Below the pieces are notes generated by a model. That model was not told where the DNA came from. It ran no database searches and worked only from the letters and a program-made list of their open reading frames with translations. The position numbers were made by a program, and so were the translations under genes. DNA of 46,022 bases from Candidatus Omnitrophota bacterium (GTDB lineage: Bacteria > Omnitrophota > Gorgyraeia > Gygaellales > Profunditerraquicolaceae): positions 1 through 46,022 of the forward strand of contig QNCD01000004.1 in NCBI GenBank assembly GCA_003644385.1, read 5' to 3'. Shown piece after piece: positions 26,191 through 34,680 of this stretch. How positions within the stretch are numbered: the stretch's first letter is position 1; every line of letters starts with the position of its first letter.

Positions 26191-27333
26191 TTATTTCTTT
26201 AAAAATTCTTCTTCGGCTACCCTGATTCCCGCTCCAAGGCTAAATTTAAAACCAAGTTGATTTAACACCTTCTCCAGGCAGGAAATGCAAAGAATAATAT
26301 CGAATTCTTCGATATAGCCCATGTGGGCGATCCTGAATACCTTGCCCTTAAGCTCTGACTGGCCTCCGGCAATAGTAACGCCGTAAGTATCACGCATTAT
26401 CTTTACAAGTTTTTCACCGTCAATACCCGCGGGAACTTTGACTGCCGTTACCGCGTTAGAAGCGGCATCCGGCACAAATAACTCCAGGCCTAAGGCCAAC
26501 ACCGCTTTTCTGGTAGCCTCAGCCATTTTTTTATGACGTAAAAATACGTTTTCTAATCCGTCCTCCTTTATCATTGCCAAGGCTTCATTCAACGCAATAA
26601 TCAGAGTAATTGCCGGTGTAAAAGGCGTATCCGTCTTATCCAAAGCTTTTTTCGCCTTTCTTAAATCAAAATAATACCTTGGCAAACTTGCGCTCTCAAC
26701 TAATTTTAAGGCTTTAGGGCTGACGGAAATAAATCCTAAGCCCGGAGGAAGCATTAATCCTTTTTGAGAGCCGGAGACCACCACATCACAGGACCATTGA
26801 TCCGTTAGTAGAGGAATCGCTCCTAGCCCGCTGATAGCATCTACTACCAAGACTGCCTCGGAATCTTTGACTATCTTACCAATTGCCTCCAGGTCGGTTA
26901 CTACACCGGTTGAAGTTTCACAATGCGTTACAAAAACCGCCTTGATTTTCGATTGAGCATCTTTTATCCGGGATCTAATTTCTTGGGGGTCAACTGCCTT
27001 GCCCCATTCAACTTTAATTACTTCGCAGTTTATGCCATAAGCGCGGCAAATCTCTGTCCAGCGTTCGCCGAATTTACCTGCCTCTACGCAAATCGCGCTA
27101 TCGCCGAAAGAAAGCAGATTTACTACAGAAGCCTCCATTGCCCCGGTCCCCGAAGAAGCTAATATAAAGACATCGTTTTTAGTCTGAAGCACATACTTAA
27201 GGCCCTCGGTTGCTTCTTTTAGAATAGCTTGAAACTGCGGCGTGCGATGATGGATTATCGGCCGGGACATTGCCTGGCAAACCTCTGGCGGCAAAGGTGT
27301 TGGGCCGGGGGTAAGCAGATATTTTTTTCTCAT
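26191..27333 (-). CDS. Class V aminotransferase (serine-pyruvate / alanine-glyoxylate type)
   Basis: PLP enzyme, 380 residues. The opening LLTPGPTPLPPEV, the phosphate-binding SSGTGAMEAS, the Asp in VLVVDAISGLGAIP and the Schiff-base Lys in VVSGSQKGLMLPPGL mark the SPT/AGT branch (COG0075). Two genes from serA, so it may carry out the transamination step of serine synthesis or interconvert serine/glyoxylate; which one is inference. It has GAGGAGG before ATG, and its leader holds a long hairpin (27350-27402). It does not overlap clpP upstream. Confidence 0.9.
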   Translation of the reverse strand: MRKKYLLTPGPTPLPPEVCQAMSRPIIHHRTPQFQAILKEATEGLKYVLQTKNDVFILASSGTGAMEASVVNLLSFGDSAICVEAGKFGERWTEICRAYGINCEVIKVEWGKAVDPQEIRSRIKDAQSKIKAVFVTHCETSTGVVTDLEAIGKIVKDSEAVLVVDAISGLGAIPLLTDQWSCDVVVSGSQKGLMLPPGLGFISVSPKALKLVESASLPRYYFDLRKAKKALDKTDTPFTPAITLIIALNEALAMIKEDGLENVFLRHKKMAEATRKAVLALGLELFVPDAASNAVTAVKVPAGIDGEKLVKIMRDTYGVTIAGGQSELKGKVFRIAHMGYIEEFDIILCISCLEKVLNQLGFKFSLGAGIRVAEEEFLKK

Positions 27334-27349
27334 AATTCCTCCTCAATGA

Positions 27350-27402
27350 GCGGATCACTTATGGAGCACGAAGTGCGACATAAGTGATAGTGAAACGTCC
27401 GC
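27350..27402 (-). promoter_or_regulatory. Long leader hairpin upstream of the aminotransferase gene
   Basis: Perfect 10-bp stem ATCACTTATG/CATAAGTGAT (27354-27363 with 27379-27388), capped by GCAC/GTGC (27366-27369 with 27373-27376) with a 3-base loop and a symmetric 2x2 internal loop. An outer GCGGA/TCCGC (27350-27354, 27398-27402) can extend it. It ends about 6 bases from the GGAGG of the aminotransferase. No U-tract follows. Could control translation or stabilise the RNA end; a binding site for a dimeric protein is the alternative. Confidence 0.6.
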
Positions 27403-27408
27403 GAATTG

Positions 27409-27444
27409 ACACCTACAACTGCGTTTTTTGTAGTTGTAGGGTGT
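27409..27444 (-). other. Stem-loop just downstream of clpP
   Basis: ACACCTACAACT pairs with AGTTGTAGGGTGT (one bulged G) around a loop with a T run (27422-27429). It lies about 36 bases after the clpP stop on the transcribed strand. No U-tract follows, so it looks more like an RNA 3'-end stabiliser or processing site than an intrinsic terminator. Confidence 0.5.
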
Positions 27445-27479
27445 AACTGATGAATGAACGTGGATTTTGCTTTTAGAAC

Positions 27480-28085
27480 TTATTTACCTTTGCGGGTAAT
27501 TACCTCGTCGATCAGGCCGTATTCTTTCGCTTCCTCAGAGGACATAAAATAGTCTCTATCGGTATCTTTCTGGATTTTTTCTAAAGGCCTGCCGGTATGC
27601 TTTGATATTATTTCGTTTATCTTATCTCGCATTTTCAGGATTTCTTTGGCATGTATAGAAATATCCTCGGCTACGCCCTGGATGCCTCCCCAAGGCTGGT
27701 GTATCATTATCCGGGAATGCGGCAGGGCAAAACGCTTACCTTTTGTTCCGCAGGCTAATAAAAGAGCGCCCATGCTCGTAGCCTGGCCTACGCAATAGGT
27801 AGCTACATCGCATTTTACAAACTGTATTGTGTCGTAAATCGCCAGGCCGGATGTAACTGACCCGCCCGGAGAATTTACATAAATATTTATATCTTTGTTG
27901 ACGTCTTCCATTTGTAAAAAGAGCATCTGGGCAATAACTAAATTTGCGATATTGTCATCTATCGGAGTACCGATAAAGATAATCCGGTCCTTAAGTAGCC
28001 GCGAATATATATCATAGGCCCTTTCGTAACCGCGGCTAGTCTGTTCGATAACCATGGGTACCAAAGCCTGCGCCCTCTCTTTCAT
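27480..28085 (-). CDS. clpP: ATP-dependent Clp protease proteolytic subunit
   Basis: Serine peptidase forming the double-heptamer chamber of ClpXP/ClpAP. The catalytic Ser is in [14 protein letters not shown], His in [10 protein letters not shown], and the Asp in the DTDRDYFMS segment. Start [16 protein letters not shown] fits; GGGAGGTG precedes it. 201 residues, normal. Downstream of tig as in many bacteria (tig-clpP-clpX), but clpX is missing and an aminotransferase follows. Confidence 0.97.
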   Translation of the reverse strand: MKERAQALVPMVIEQTSRGYERAYDIYSRLLKDRIIFIGTPIDDNIANLVIAQMLFLQMEDVNKDINIYVNSPGGSVTSGLAIYDTIQFVKCDVATYCVGQATSMGALLLACGTKGKRFALPHSRIMIHQPWGGIQGVAEDISIHAKEILKMRDKINEIISKHTGRPLEKIQKDTDRDYFMSSEEAKEYGLIDEVITRKGK

Positions 28086-28111
28086 TCTACACCTCCCTAA
28101 TTTTCATGCTT

Positions 28112-28990
28112 TTAATCGGATATATTCCAGTCCGCTTCCTTTAATAAGAATTCTACGACCTTAGCCGGCATCTGCTCATCCAAAGGGATATTTTCCCTCT
28201 TGGCGATCTCGGATAAAACAAGGTAAACTTTAACCTGCTCTTTTGCCCTGGGCTCTAATTCTTTAGACAATGTTTCTTCATGCTCTTTTATTTTTTCGGG
28301 TGACGCTCCTTTTAAAGCCAGGTCTATTTTAGCCTGCCTGATTAAATCCTGAAGCTGGCGCTTAACCATTGATTCGGGTATCTTAAAGTTAAGTTCTTTA
28401 GTAATATCATTAATAAGGTCTTTTTCAATCTTCTGGCGCTGCTGATTTTCTTTTTGCAGGAAAAACTGCCTTTCTATTGCCTTCTCTAATTCGGCTAAAT
28501 CCGGATAACCTAAACCCCTGGCAAAATTATCGTCTATTTTGTCAATTTTTCTTGACTCTTTTAATGAATCTAAATTCCGTTTTATATCATCACTGGAAAC
28601 CGTGATTTTTTTAAAATTCACTTTTATTCCTTTGTAACGCTTAAGCTGGATTTCCGGCGATAACTCCACTGTAGCCTTGAAAGAAAGAATATCTTTATCC
28701 AGCCTAACGTCGCTAATACTAGGCAGCTCTATGACATCCAAATTTTCCTTTTTGATTGCCTGATTATATATATTAGGCAGAAGTTCTTTAATTACATATT
28801 CATGTGCGGTGGATGAAAATTCCTTTTCCAGAATATCGCGGGGTACATGGCCGGGCCTGAAGCCTTTGACTTTTGCGTCTTTGCCTATGCGCGTGAATAC
28901 TTCATCAAATTTTTTCCTGACTATATCCCCGGTTAATTCAACTTTGATTTCCCTTTTTGTCGCGTCAAGTTTTTTCACCTCTGTTTTCAT
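28112..28990 (-). CDS. tig: Trigger factor lacking the PPIase domain
   Basis: Ribosome-bound chaperone for nascent chains. I start at ATG 28990 (MKTEVKKLDAT), with GGGAG ten bases upstream; TTG 28996 is possible. The N-terminal ribosome-binding domain (1-145) has the signature GFRPGHVP at 43-50. The usual FKBP-type PPIase domain (about 100 residues, GD.V.IDF.G.. opening) is absent: the N-domain passes through SLKESRKIDKIDDNFARGLGY directly into the helical arm domain (PDLAELEKAIERQF, NFKIPESMVKRQLQDLI). Length is 292 against about 430. The reading frame is intact, so this is a domain loss, not decay. clpP follows after 26 bases. Confidence 0.93.
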   Translation of the reverse strand: MKTEVKKLDATKREIKVELTGDIVRKKFDEVFTRIGKDAKVKGFRPGHVPRDILEKEFSSTAHEYVIKELLPNIYNQAIKKENLDVIELPSISDVRLDKDILSFKATVELSPEIQLKRYKGIKVNFKKITVSSDDIKRNLDSLKESRKIDKIDDNFARGLGYPDLAELEKAIERQFFLQKENQQRQKIEKDLINDITKELNFKIPESMVKRQLQDLIRQAKIDLALKGASPEKIKEHEETLSKELEPRAKEQVKVYLVLSEIAKRENIPLDEQMPAKVVEFLLKEADWNISD

Positions 28991-29014
28991 AAACAAATGG
29001 CTCCCTTTCTCTGT

Positions 29015-29737
29015 TTACATCTGGAATTTTTCTCCTAAATATATTTCCCGGGCTTTGGGATTATTAATCAAATCATTAGCGCTGCCGGAAATAAGGATCC
29101 TGCCTTCGGCAATGAGGTATGCCCTATCCGTTATCGAAAGGGTTTCTCTGACATTATGGTCGGTAAGTAAAATACCCAGCCCTTTTTCCTTCAATTCCTT
29201 GATAATCTCCTGTGCTTCGTTTACCACTATCGGGTCTATTCCGGAGAAGGGTTCATCTAGAAGGATAAAAGAAGGATTAGTAACTAAAGCCCGTGTAATC
29301 TCCAGGCGCCTTCTTTCGCCTCCTGATAAAGTATAGGCCTTACTCTTTGCAAGATGTGCAATATTCAATTCTTCCAAAAGACTCTTTAATCTCCGCTTCC
29401 TCTCGCTTCTGCTTAGAGGAAGAATTTCCAGAACTGACATAATGTTTTCTTCCACGCTTAGTTTGCGGAATATGGAAGGCTCCTGGGCAAGATAACCGAT
29501 GCCGTAACGCGAACGTATATGAATCGGTAATTTTGTCAAATCATAATTATCGAATATTATCGATCCTGAACTCGGAGGGATTATTCCTACCACCATATAG
29601 AAAGTGGTAGTTTTGCCTGCCCCGTTAGGCCCCAGCAAACCGACTATTTCACTACGCCTGACTTCCAGATTCACGTTCTTAACTACTTGTTTGCCGTCAT
29701 AGGATTTGGATAATCCTTTAATCTCTAAAAACTGCAT
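29015..29737 (-). CDS. lptB: LPS export ABC transporter ATP-binding protein LptB
   Basis: ATPase of the LptB2FG complex that extracts LPS from the inner membrane. Walker A LLGPNGAGKTT (about 34-44), Q-loop YLAQEPSIF, signature TLSGGERRRLEI, Walker B FILLDEPFSGIDP and switch His in LTDHNVRET. The AQEPSIFRKLSVEENIM segment is typical of LptB rather than LivF. 240 residues. Its start overlaps the lptC/A gene by 20 bases. lptF/G are not in the window. Confidence 0.95.
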   Translation of the reverse strand: MQFLEIKGLSKSYDGKQVVKNVNLEVRRSEIVGLLGPNGAGKTTTFYMVVGIIPPSSGSIIFDNYDLTKLPIHIRSRYGIGYLAQEPSIFRKLSVEENIMSVLEILPLSRSERKRRLKSLLEELNIAHLAKSKAYTLSGGERRRLEITRALVTNPSFILLDEPFSGIDPIVVNEAQEIIKELKEKGLGILLTDHNVRETLSITDRAYLIAEGRILISGSANDLINNPKAREIYLGEKFQM

Positions 29738-30614
29738 TTAAATCCTCCGTAGAATAAATCACTAATTTCGGCTTCCCGGATAAAGTGATTTTTTTATCCA
29801 TAGCGGTATAAACCGCTTCGTCGCTATAAGAAATATTTTCTCCGCGCACGATCTTGACGTTGCCACGGGCAATGATCTTCTCTATTTTTGTTCCCATCAT
29901 TGAATTAGATTCCAGTTTGCCGGGAGGCCGGTCTTGCGAAGTTAAAAAATAGACTTCCATGATATCGCTGTAGATTACTACGTCCTCGCTATCCACCTTT
30001 ACGTTATTTTGAAATATGGCAATATTTTTTTCGTAATCGACTTCTAGCGGGCCATCGCAAGTTATAGCGATCCTGTTCGTTAAAGCCTGTGCCTGGCCGC
30101 TGGCTCCTTCTTCCTCGAGTATGTCTACCTTGACGTCCCTTTCTAAAGTCATCTTGTTCAGGCCGGGCTCTGCTGTTGCGCCCTGGGCCTCGGTACACAT
30201 ATTATCTCTTTCTATATGAACTATATCCTTTGTGCTGACCATTTCTTTTTTTCTGTCCCAATCTAAAGACTGGGTGGCCAATCTTGATCCGGTAGAAGTA
30301 GTAACCACTACATTATCCTCTAAATGCACTCTTCCTTCTTTTTTATTAAAAGCTCCGCGGTCTGCTTTTAAATTAATCTCCTCTTCTTTACCGTATAAAT
30401 TACCCACCACTTCATTTAATTTTATTATCTCTGAAAATATATCTGCAGATTTTCCGGAAATCTCCCAGCTTTTTTGGCCTTTTTCTTCGTGGCCAGAAAG
30501 AGAAAAATCCATAATCTGCTGCTCTGAATCCTGGGAATTCTGGCTTAAGGCATAAGAAAAATTGCCGATAGAAAATATCAAAGCAAAAACCAGAATTAAA
30601 CGTTTAAATATCAT
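29718..30614 (-). CDS. LPS transport protein: LptC-like plus LptA-like (OstA) domains in one chain
   Basis: Periplasmic bridge component of the Lpt machine. I start at ATG 30614 (MIFKRLILVFALIFSIG), 11 bases inside the end of kdsC with AGGAGG upstream, giving 298 residues; the longer frame adds only a basic stretch. A signal peptide or anchor (1-22) is followed by an LptC-type region (about 30-165, MDFSLSGHEEKGQKSWEISG, LNEVVGNLYGKEEEI, HLEDNVVVTTSTG) and an OstA/LptA-type region (about 170-298, RIAITCDGPLEVDYEKNIA, FQNNVKVD, IEKIIARGNVKIVRGE). Separate lptC and lptA genes are usual; here both roles appear joined. Confidence 0.85.
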   Translation of the reverse strand: MIFKRLILVFALIFSIGNFSYALSQNSQDSEQQIMDFSLSGHEEKGQKSWEISGKSADIFSEIIKLNEVVGNLYGKEEEINLKADRGAFNKKEGRVHLEDNVVVTTSTGSRLATQSLDWDRKKEMVSTKDIVHIERDNMCTEAQGATAEPGLNKMTLERDVKVDILEEEGASGQAQALTNRIAITCDGPLEVDYEKNIAIFQNNVKVDSEDVVIYSDIMEVYFLTSQDRPPGKLESNSMMGTKIEKIIARGNVKIVRGENISYSDEAVYTAMDKKITLSGKPKLVIYSTEDLNAVFRD

Positions 30615-31131
30615 AAGCTGAAACCGCCTCCTGCCATTTCTTCTGAGCCTTAAGGATGAGCTCCGAAACTTCACGCACCGCTCCCCTGCCGCCGTGCTTA
30701 AAGGTAACGTAATCGCAGGCTTTTTTTATTTCACTAGAGGCATTAAACACCGCTACTTTAAAACCTACTTTTTTTATTAAACATAAATCCACCAGGTCGT
30801 CTGCGATAAAACATATCTCCTCTGGCTTCACCTTGAAGCGCTTTAAAATTTTTTCCAAAACCGCTGACTTGGGAGAGATATTTTGAAAAACAGCAGAAAT
30901 ACACATATCCCTTGCCCGCGGCCTTATTGCCTTTGAGCCCTTGGCAGTAACGATTACCGTTGGAATTCCTGCTTTTTTTAAAATATATACGCCTAATCCG
31001 TCGTGGACGTCGAATAACTTCAGATCTCTTCCTTGGGAATCATAAATTATCCTGCCGTCGGTTAAGACACCGTCCACATCCAGAATTAACAACCTTACCT
31101 TTTTTGCCTTTTCTAATACCTGCTCTTCCAT
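30604..31131 (-). CDS. kdsC: 3-deoxy-D-manno-octulosonate 8-phosphate phosphatase
   Basis: HAD phosphatase that releases Kdo from Kdo-8-phosphate. HAD motif I is LILDVDGVLTDGRI near residues 14-27, motif II in VIVTAKGSKAIRPRA, motif III/IV in EICFIADDLVDLCLIKKVG. The C0-type short form without cap, 175 residues, acts as a tetramer in the family. It lies 14 bases after kdsD; lptC/A starts inside its last codons. Confidence 0.94.
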   Translation of the reverse strand: MEEQVLEKAKKVRLLILDVDGVLTDGRIIYDSQGRDLKLFDVHDGLGVYILKKAGIPTVIVTAKGSKAIRPRARDMCISAVFQNISPKSAVLEKILKRFKVKPEEICFIADDLVDLCLIKKVGFKVAVFNASSEIKKACDYVTFKHGGRGAVREVSELILKAQKKWQEAVSAYDI

Positions 31132-31145
31132 TATTGTTTTTTATT

Positions 31146-32117
31146 TTATACTATGCCGGCTTTTAAAAGATCCTGAATATCCAAAAGCCCAACCGGTTTT
31201 TCCTTATTATCGGTTACCGGCAACTCATCTATCTTTTTTTCGCGCATTATCCTCATTGCCTCGGTCGCCAACATATCCGTTCTTACAGTAGTAGGGTTTT
31301 TTGTCATTACTTCCTTAACTCTGCGCATAGAAAGATTGGGATCCCTCTCCAAATGCCGGCGCAGGTCACCATCAGTAAAGATACCGGCTAATCTGCCTTT
31401 TTTATCTACAACTGAAGCGCATCCTGCGCGGGCAGCGGTAATCTTAAATAAAACCTCTGATATTTTTCTATTTTCTTTGACTATCGGGTTGGCCGCCTGG
31501 GTACGCATAAGGTCGCCTACTTTCAGGAGCAGTTTTTTGCCCAAAGAACCGCCGGGATGATAAAAAGCAAAGTCTTTTTCCTTAAAACCTTTTATTTCTA
31601 AAAGACAAACCGCCAGAACGTCTGTCATAGCTAAAGTGGCTGTAGTAGAAGCCGTAGGCGCTAAACCTAAAGGACAAGCCTCTTTTTTTACCGAAACATC
31701 CAAGGCTACGTCGCTATATTTAGCTAAAATTGATTTTTTATTTCCGGTCAAAGCAATAATCTTAGACCCGATTTTTTTTAATAGAGGAAGGAGTTGTTTT
31801 ATCTCCTGGTTTTCTCCGCTGTTAGAAATTACGATTACTGAATCATCCGAAGTTACCCTGCCCAGGTCTCCGTGAACAGCTTCCGCCGAATGCATAAAAA
31901 GGCTGGGAGTCCCTGTTGAAGAAAGGGTCGCTGAGAATTTCTGGGCGATAATCCCGGTCTTGCCTATTCCGCTGACTACAATTCTTCCTTTGGTTTTCAA
32001 AATTAATTCCAAAGCCTCCTTAAAATCCTTTCCTAAGCGGGATTTCAGGTTACGCACCGCCTGAGCCTCGATATCTAAGACGTTTTTTGCACGTTTTAAA
32101 ATATCTTTTCCCCTCAT
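31146..32117 (-). CDS. kdsD: Arabinose-5-phosphate isomerase
   Basis: Converts ribulose-5-phosphate to arabinose-5-phosphate, the first step to Kdo. SIS domain (about 1-190) with [30 protein letters not shown] and [10 protein letters not shown], and [15 protein letters not shown]; followed by a pair of CBS domains (about 205-323, [45 protein letters not shown]). 323 residues, normal. Overlaps kdsA as ATGA. Confidence 0.95.
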   Translation of the reverse strand: MRGKDILKRAKNVLDIEAQAVRNLKSRLGKDFKEALELILKTKGRIVVSGIGKTGIIAQKFSATLSSTGTPSLFMHSAEAVHGDLGRVTSDDSVIVISNSGENQEIKQLLPLLKKIGSKIIALTGNKKSILAKYSDVALDVSVKKEACPLGLAPTASTTATLAMTDVLAVCLLEIKGFKEKDFAFYHPGGSLGKKLLLKVGDLMRTQAANPIVKENRKISEVLFKITAARAGCASVVDKKGRLAGIFTDGDLRRHLERDPNLSMRRVKEVMTKNPTTVRTDMLATEAMRIMREKKIDELPVTDNKEKPVGLLDIQDLLKAGIV

Positions 32118-32926
32118 ATAGCCGCCTGAATTCTAATAACTTGTTTAAGTAATTTTTCTAATTCCTTCAGGTCAATCATATTTCCAGCGTCACAAAGCGC
32201 CTTATCCGGATAAGGATGAACTTCAAGAAATAAACCTTCACAGCCAAAAGCTACTGCGGCGCGGGATAAGCCGGAAACAAACTCACGCTGCCCTCCTGAA
32301 GATCCCCCTTTTGCCCCGGGCAGCTGTATGCTGTGCGTAGCATCAAAGATTACCGGATAACCAAATGCACGCATAATCCCCAGGCTTCTTAAATCGGAAA
32401 CCAAATTATTATAACCGAAGCTTGTTCCCCGTTCGCTGATTATAATATTTTTATTACCGGTTGATTCTGCTTTGCGGATTATATGTAAAATATCCCAGGG
32501 CGCAAGGAATTGTCCTTTTTTAATATTTAGCGCCTTACCGGTCTTTGCTGCGGCTACTACGATATCCGTCTGACGGCACAAAAAAGCGGGAATCTGAATT
32601 ATATCCAATACTTTTTTGGCCTCTTTAATCTCTTCTCTGCAGTGTATGTCGCTTAATACAGGTGCTTTTATTTTTTGTTTTACTTTGTTTAAAATATCAA
32701 GGCCTTTTTTTAAACCCGGGCCGCGATAAGAATTTAAAGAAAGCCTGTTTGCCTTATCGAAACTGGATTTAAAAATAAAGGGTATCTTAAGTTTGGAGGT
32801 CAAATCCTTTAGCTTCTTTGCCGTATCCAGGCACATTGATTCTGATTCTATAACGCATGGCCCGGCGATGAGTATGAGCGGGTTTTTGTCTCCGATTTTA
32901 ATATGGCCGACCTGTACCTGTTTCAT
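32114..32926 (-). CDS. kdsA: 2-dehydro-3-deoxyphosphooctonate aldolase (Kdo-8-P synthase)
   Basis: Condenses PEP with arabinose-5-phosphate to Kdo-8-phosphate. Visible: [13 protein letters not shown] (opening), [70 protein letters not shown] and the C-terminal [18 protein letters not shown]. 270 residues. The Cys in the SDIHCREE segment and a metal-type site pattern suggest the metal-dependent class, which I could not confirm. Contiguous with kdsB. Confidence 0.96.
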   Translation of the reverse strand: MKQVQVGHIKIGDKNPLILIAGPCVIESESMCLDTAKKLKDLTSKLKIPFIFKSSFDKANRLSLNSYRGPGLKKGLDILNKVKQKIKAPVLSDIHCREEIKEAKKVLDIIQIPAFLCRQTDIVVAAAKTGKALNIKKGQFLAPWDILHIIRKAESTGNKNIIISERGTSFGYNNLVSDLRSLGIMRAFGYPVIFDATHSIQLPGAKGGSSGGQREFVSGLSRAAVAFGCEGLFLEVHPYPDKALCDAGNMIDLKELEKLLKQVIRIQAAI

Positions 32927-33664
32927 TTATTGCTCTTTCTCTAAATAAGTTGTCACCTTTTCTAAATCTTCGGGCGTATCCACCCCTACGGTCTCGTATT
33001 TTGTCTCTATTACCTTTATCCGGTAACCGTCCTCTAAAACCCTAAGCTGCTCCAGGCACTCTACCTCTTCCAAATGAGAAGAAGCTAAGTTCTTATAAGT
33101 AAACAAAAAATCTTTTGTGTAACCATATAAGCCGATGTGCTTATAATAAATCACCGAAGGCGCTTCAGAATTTTCTGCCAGATGAGGGATTCTGCTTCGT
33201 GAAAAATACAAAGCAAAATTATTCTTATCTTTTACCACTTTAACCACATTGGGATCTTCGGCTTCTAAGGGGTTTTCTATCTTCTTAATAATAGTGGCCA
33301 TGGAAATAGATTTATTGTCCGCCAAAGCCGTAACAACATTGTCAATCATGGTAGAATGGACCAAGGGCTCGTCTCCCTGAATATTTATTACTATATCTAC
33401 GTCTATGGGATTTACCACTTCGATTATCCTGTCAGTTCCGGAAGCGTGGCCTCGGGAGGTCAAAACGCATTTTGCGCCGAAGCTGATTGCTGCTTCCTGC
33501 ACCCGTTCGTCGTCACAAGCAATAATCAAATCCTCCAAAAAGCGCGCCTGCCTTGCGCGTTCCCAAACATGCTGCAGCATGGGTTTACCCAAAATCTTGG
33601 CTAAAACCTTGCCCTCGAATCTGGTTGAAGAATATCTTGCCGGAATTATTCCTATAGCTTTCAT
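32927..33664 (-). CDS. kdsB: CMP-Kdo synthetase (3-deoxy-manno-octulosonate cytidylyltransferase)
   Basis: Activates Kdo with CTP for transfer to lipid A. The N-terminal IIPARYSSTRFEGKVLAKI is the nucleotide-binding signature, followed by IACDDERV, NIQGDEPLV with metal-binding Asp, YFSRSRIPH and KHIGLYGYTKDFL. 245 residues. Its ATG overlaps the heptose kinase stop. Confidence 0.96.
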   Translation of the reverse strand: MKAIGIIPARYSSTRFEGKVLAKILGKPMLQHVWERARQARFLEDLIIACDDERVQEAAISFGAKCVLTSRGHASGTDRIIEVVNPIDVDIVINIQGDEPLVHSTMIDNVVTALADNKSISMATIIKKIENPLEAEDPNVVKVVKDKNNFALYFSRSRIPHLAENSEAPSVIYYKHIGLYGYTKDFLFTYKNLASSHLEEVECLEQLRVLEDGYRIKVIETKYETVGVDTPEDLEKVTTYLEKEQ

Positions 33665-34680
33665 CTGTTCCCAAGCGTCTGCAGTAGTTCTTTTTTATTA
33701 GTTGTAGCTGTACCGATTTTACCAACCACAATACCTGCGGCAAAATTAGCCAGATGCGCTGCCTGGATTTTACTTGCCCCCGAACATAAAGCTAGAGTAA
33801 AAGTAGCAATCACTGTATCTCCTGCTCCGGATACGTCAAAAACCTCCTGCGCAACCGTAGGTATATTGGTAATGCGCCCGTTTTTTTCGATTAACTTCAT
33901 ACCTTGCTCTCCCAGGGTAATCAAAATTGACTCCAGGCCCAGGTACCTTAGAATTTCTTTTGCCGCTAAATTTATTTCTCTATCGCAGGATAAATGTTCC
34001 AAGTTAAGCCTGAACTGATTACAGGTATCCTTGATTTTTAAATTCCGGATTGCGTTTTCCAGCTCACGGCGGTTAGGAGTGATAGAGGTTACCCCTTTAT
34101 AATACTGAAAGTGTCCGACTTTAGGGTCAACGGTAATAATTTTTTTGCGGCTATGCGCCAACCGGATCAAAGATTCCAGTAAATACATATTTATTACACC
34201 CTTACCGTAATCTTCAATGATGACAGCGTCAAATTTATCAATAATCTCTTCTACGAATTTCATGATTTTCTGGTTTGCCTGCCTCGGCAATGAATCCGTA
34301 TCTTCCCAATCCAGCCTTACTACCTGCTGATGTCCGGCGATAATCCTTGTCTTAAGGGTAGTTGTTCTTTTTACATCTACAACAACTCCAGCAACAGAAA
34401 CTTTTCTCTTTTTTAACTGCGATAGAAAAATATCCCTGTTTTTATCATTGCCGATTACCCCTACCAAAGTTGCTTTACTGCCTAAGGAACTTATGTTACT
34501 GGCTACGTTAGCAGCGCCTCCCGGTATATACGTCCTCCTATTCGCCCAGACTACCGGCACAGGCGCCTCCGGAGAAATCCTCTCTACCTCCCCCCAGATG
34601 TATTCATCCAGTATCAGGTCGCCGACTACCAGTATTTTTGCTTTTTGAAAATTATTGATTATTTTCTTAAAATTGCTCAT
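33661..34680 (-). CDS. hldA: D-glycero-beta-D-manno-heptose-7-phosphate kinase (HldE kinase domain only)
   Basis: PfkB/ribokinase-family sugar kinase making heptose-1,7-bisphosphate for the LPS core. ILVVGDLILDEYIWGEVERISPEAPVPV is the family opening (residues 15-42), with YIPGGAANVASNISSLG next and the catalytic FDVSGAGDTVIATFTLAL near 285. 339 residues: the nucleotidyltransferase half of E. coli HldE is absent, so a separate hldC is expected elsewhere. It overlaps the upstream gene as ATGA and is followed directly by kdsB. Confidence 0.92.
   Translation of the reverse strand: MSNFKKIINNFQKAKILVVGDLILDEYIWGEVERISPEAPVPVVWANRRTYIPGGAANVASNISSLGSKATLVGVIGNDKNRDIFLSQLKKRKVSVAGVVVDVKRTTTLKTRIIAGHQQVVRLDWEDTDSLPRQANQKIMKFVEEIIDKFDAVIIEDYGKGVINMYLLESLIRLAHSRKKIITVDPKVGHFQYYKGVTSITPNRRELENAIRNLKIKDTCNQFRLNLEHLSCDREINLAAKEILRYLGLESILITLGEQGMKLIEKNGRITNIPTVAQEVFDVSGAGDTVIATFTLALCSGASKIQAAHLANFAAGIVVGKIGTATTNKKELLQTLGNR

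Noticed and set aside
27409-27444. Intrinsic terminator after clpP
   Set aside because: Good stem but no U-tract after it on the transcribed strand; the T run lies in the loop on the other strand.
30615-30674. Longer start of the LptC/LptA gene
   Set aside because: It adds a basic stretch overlapping kdsC; the start at 30614 places a signal peptide at the N-terminus and has AGGAGG upstream.
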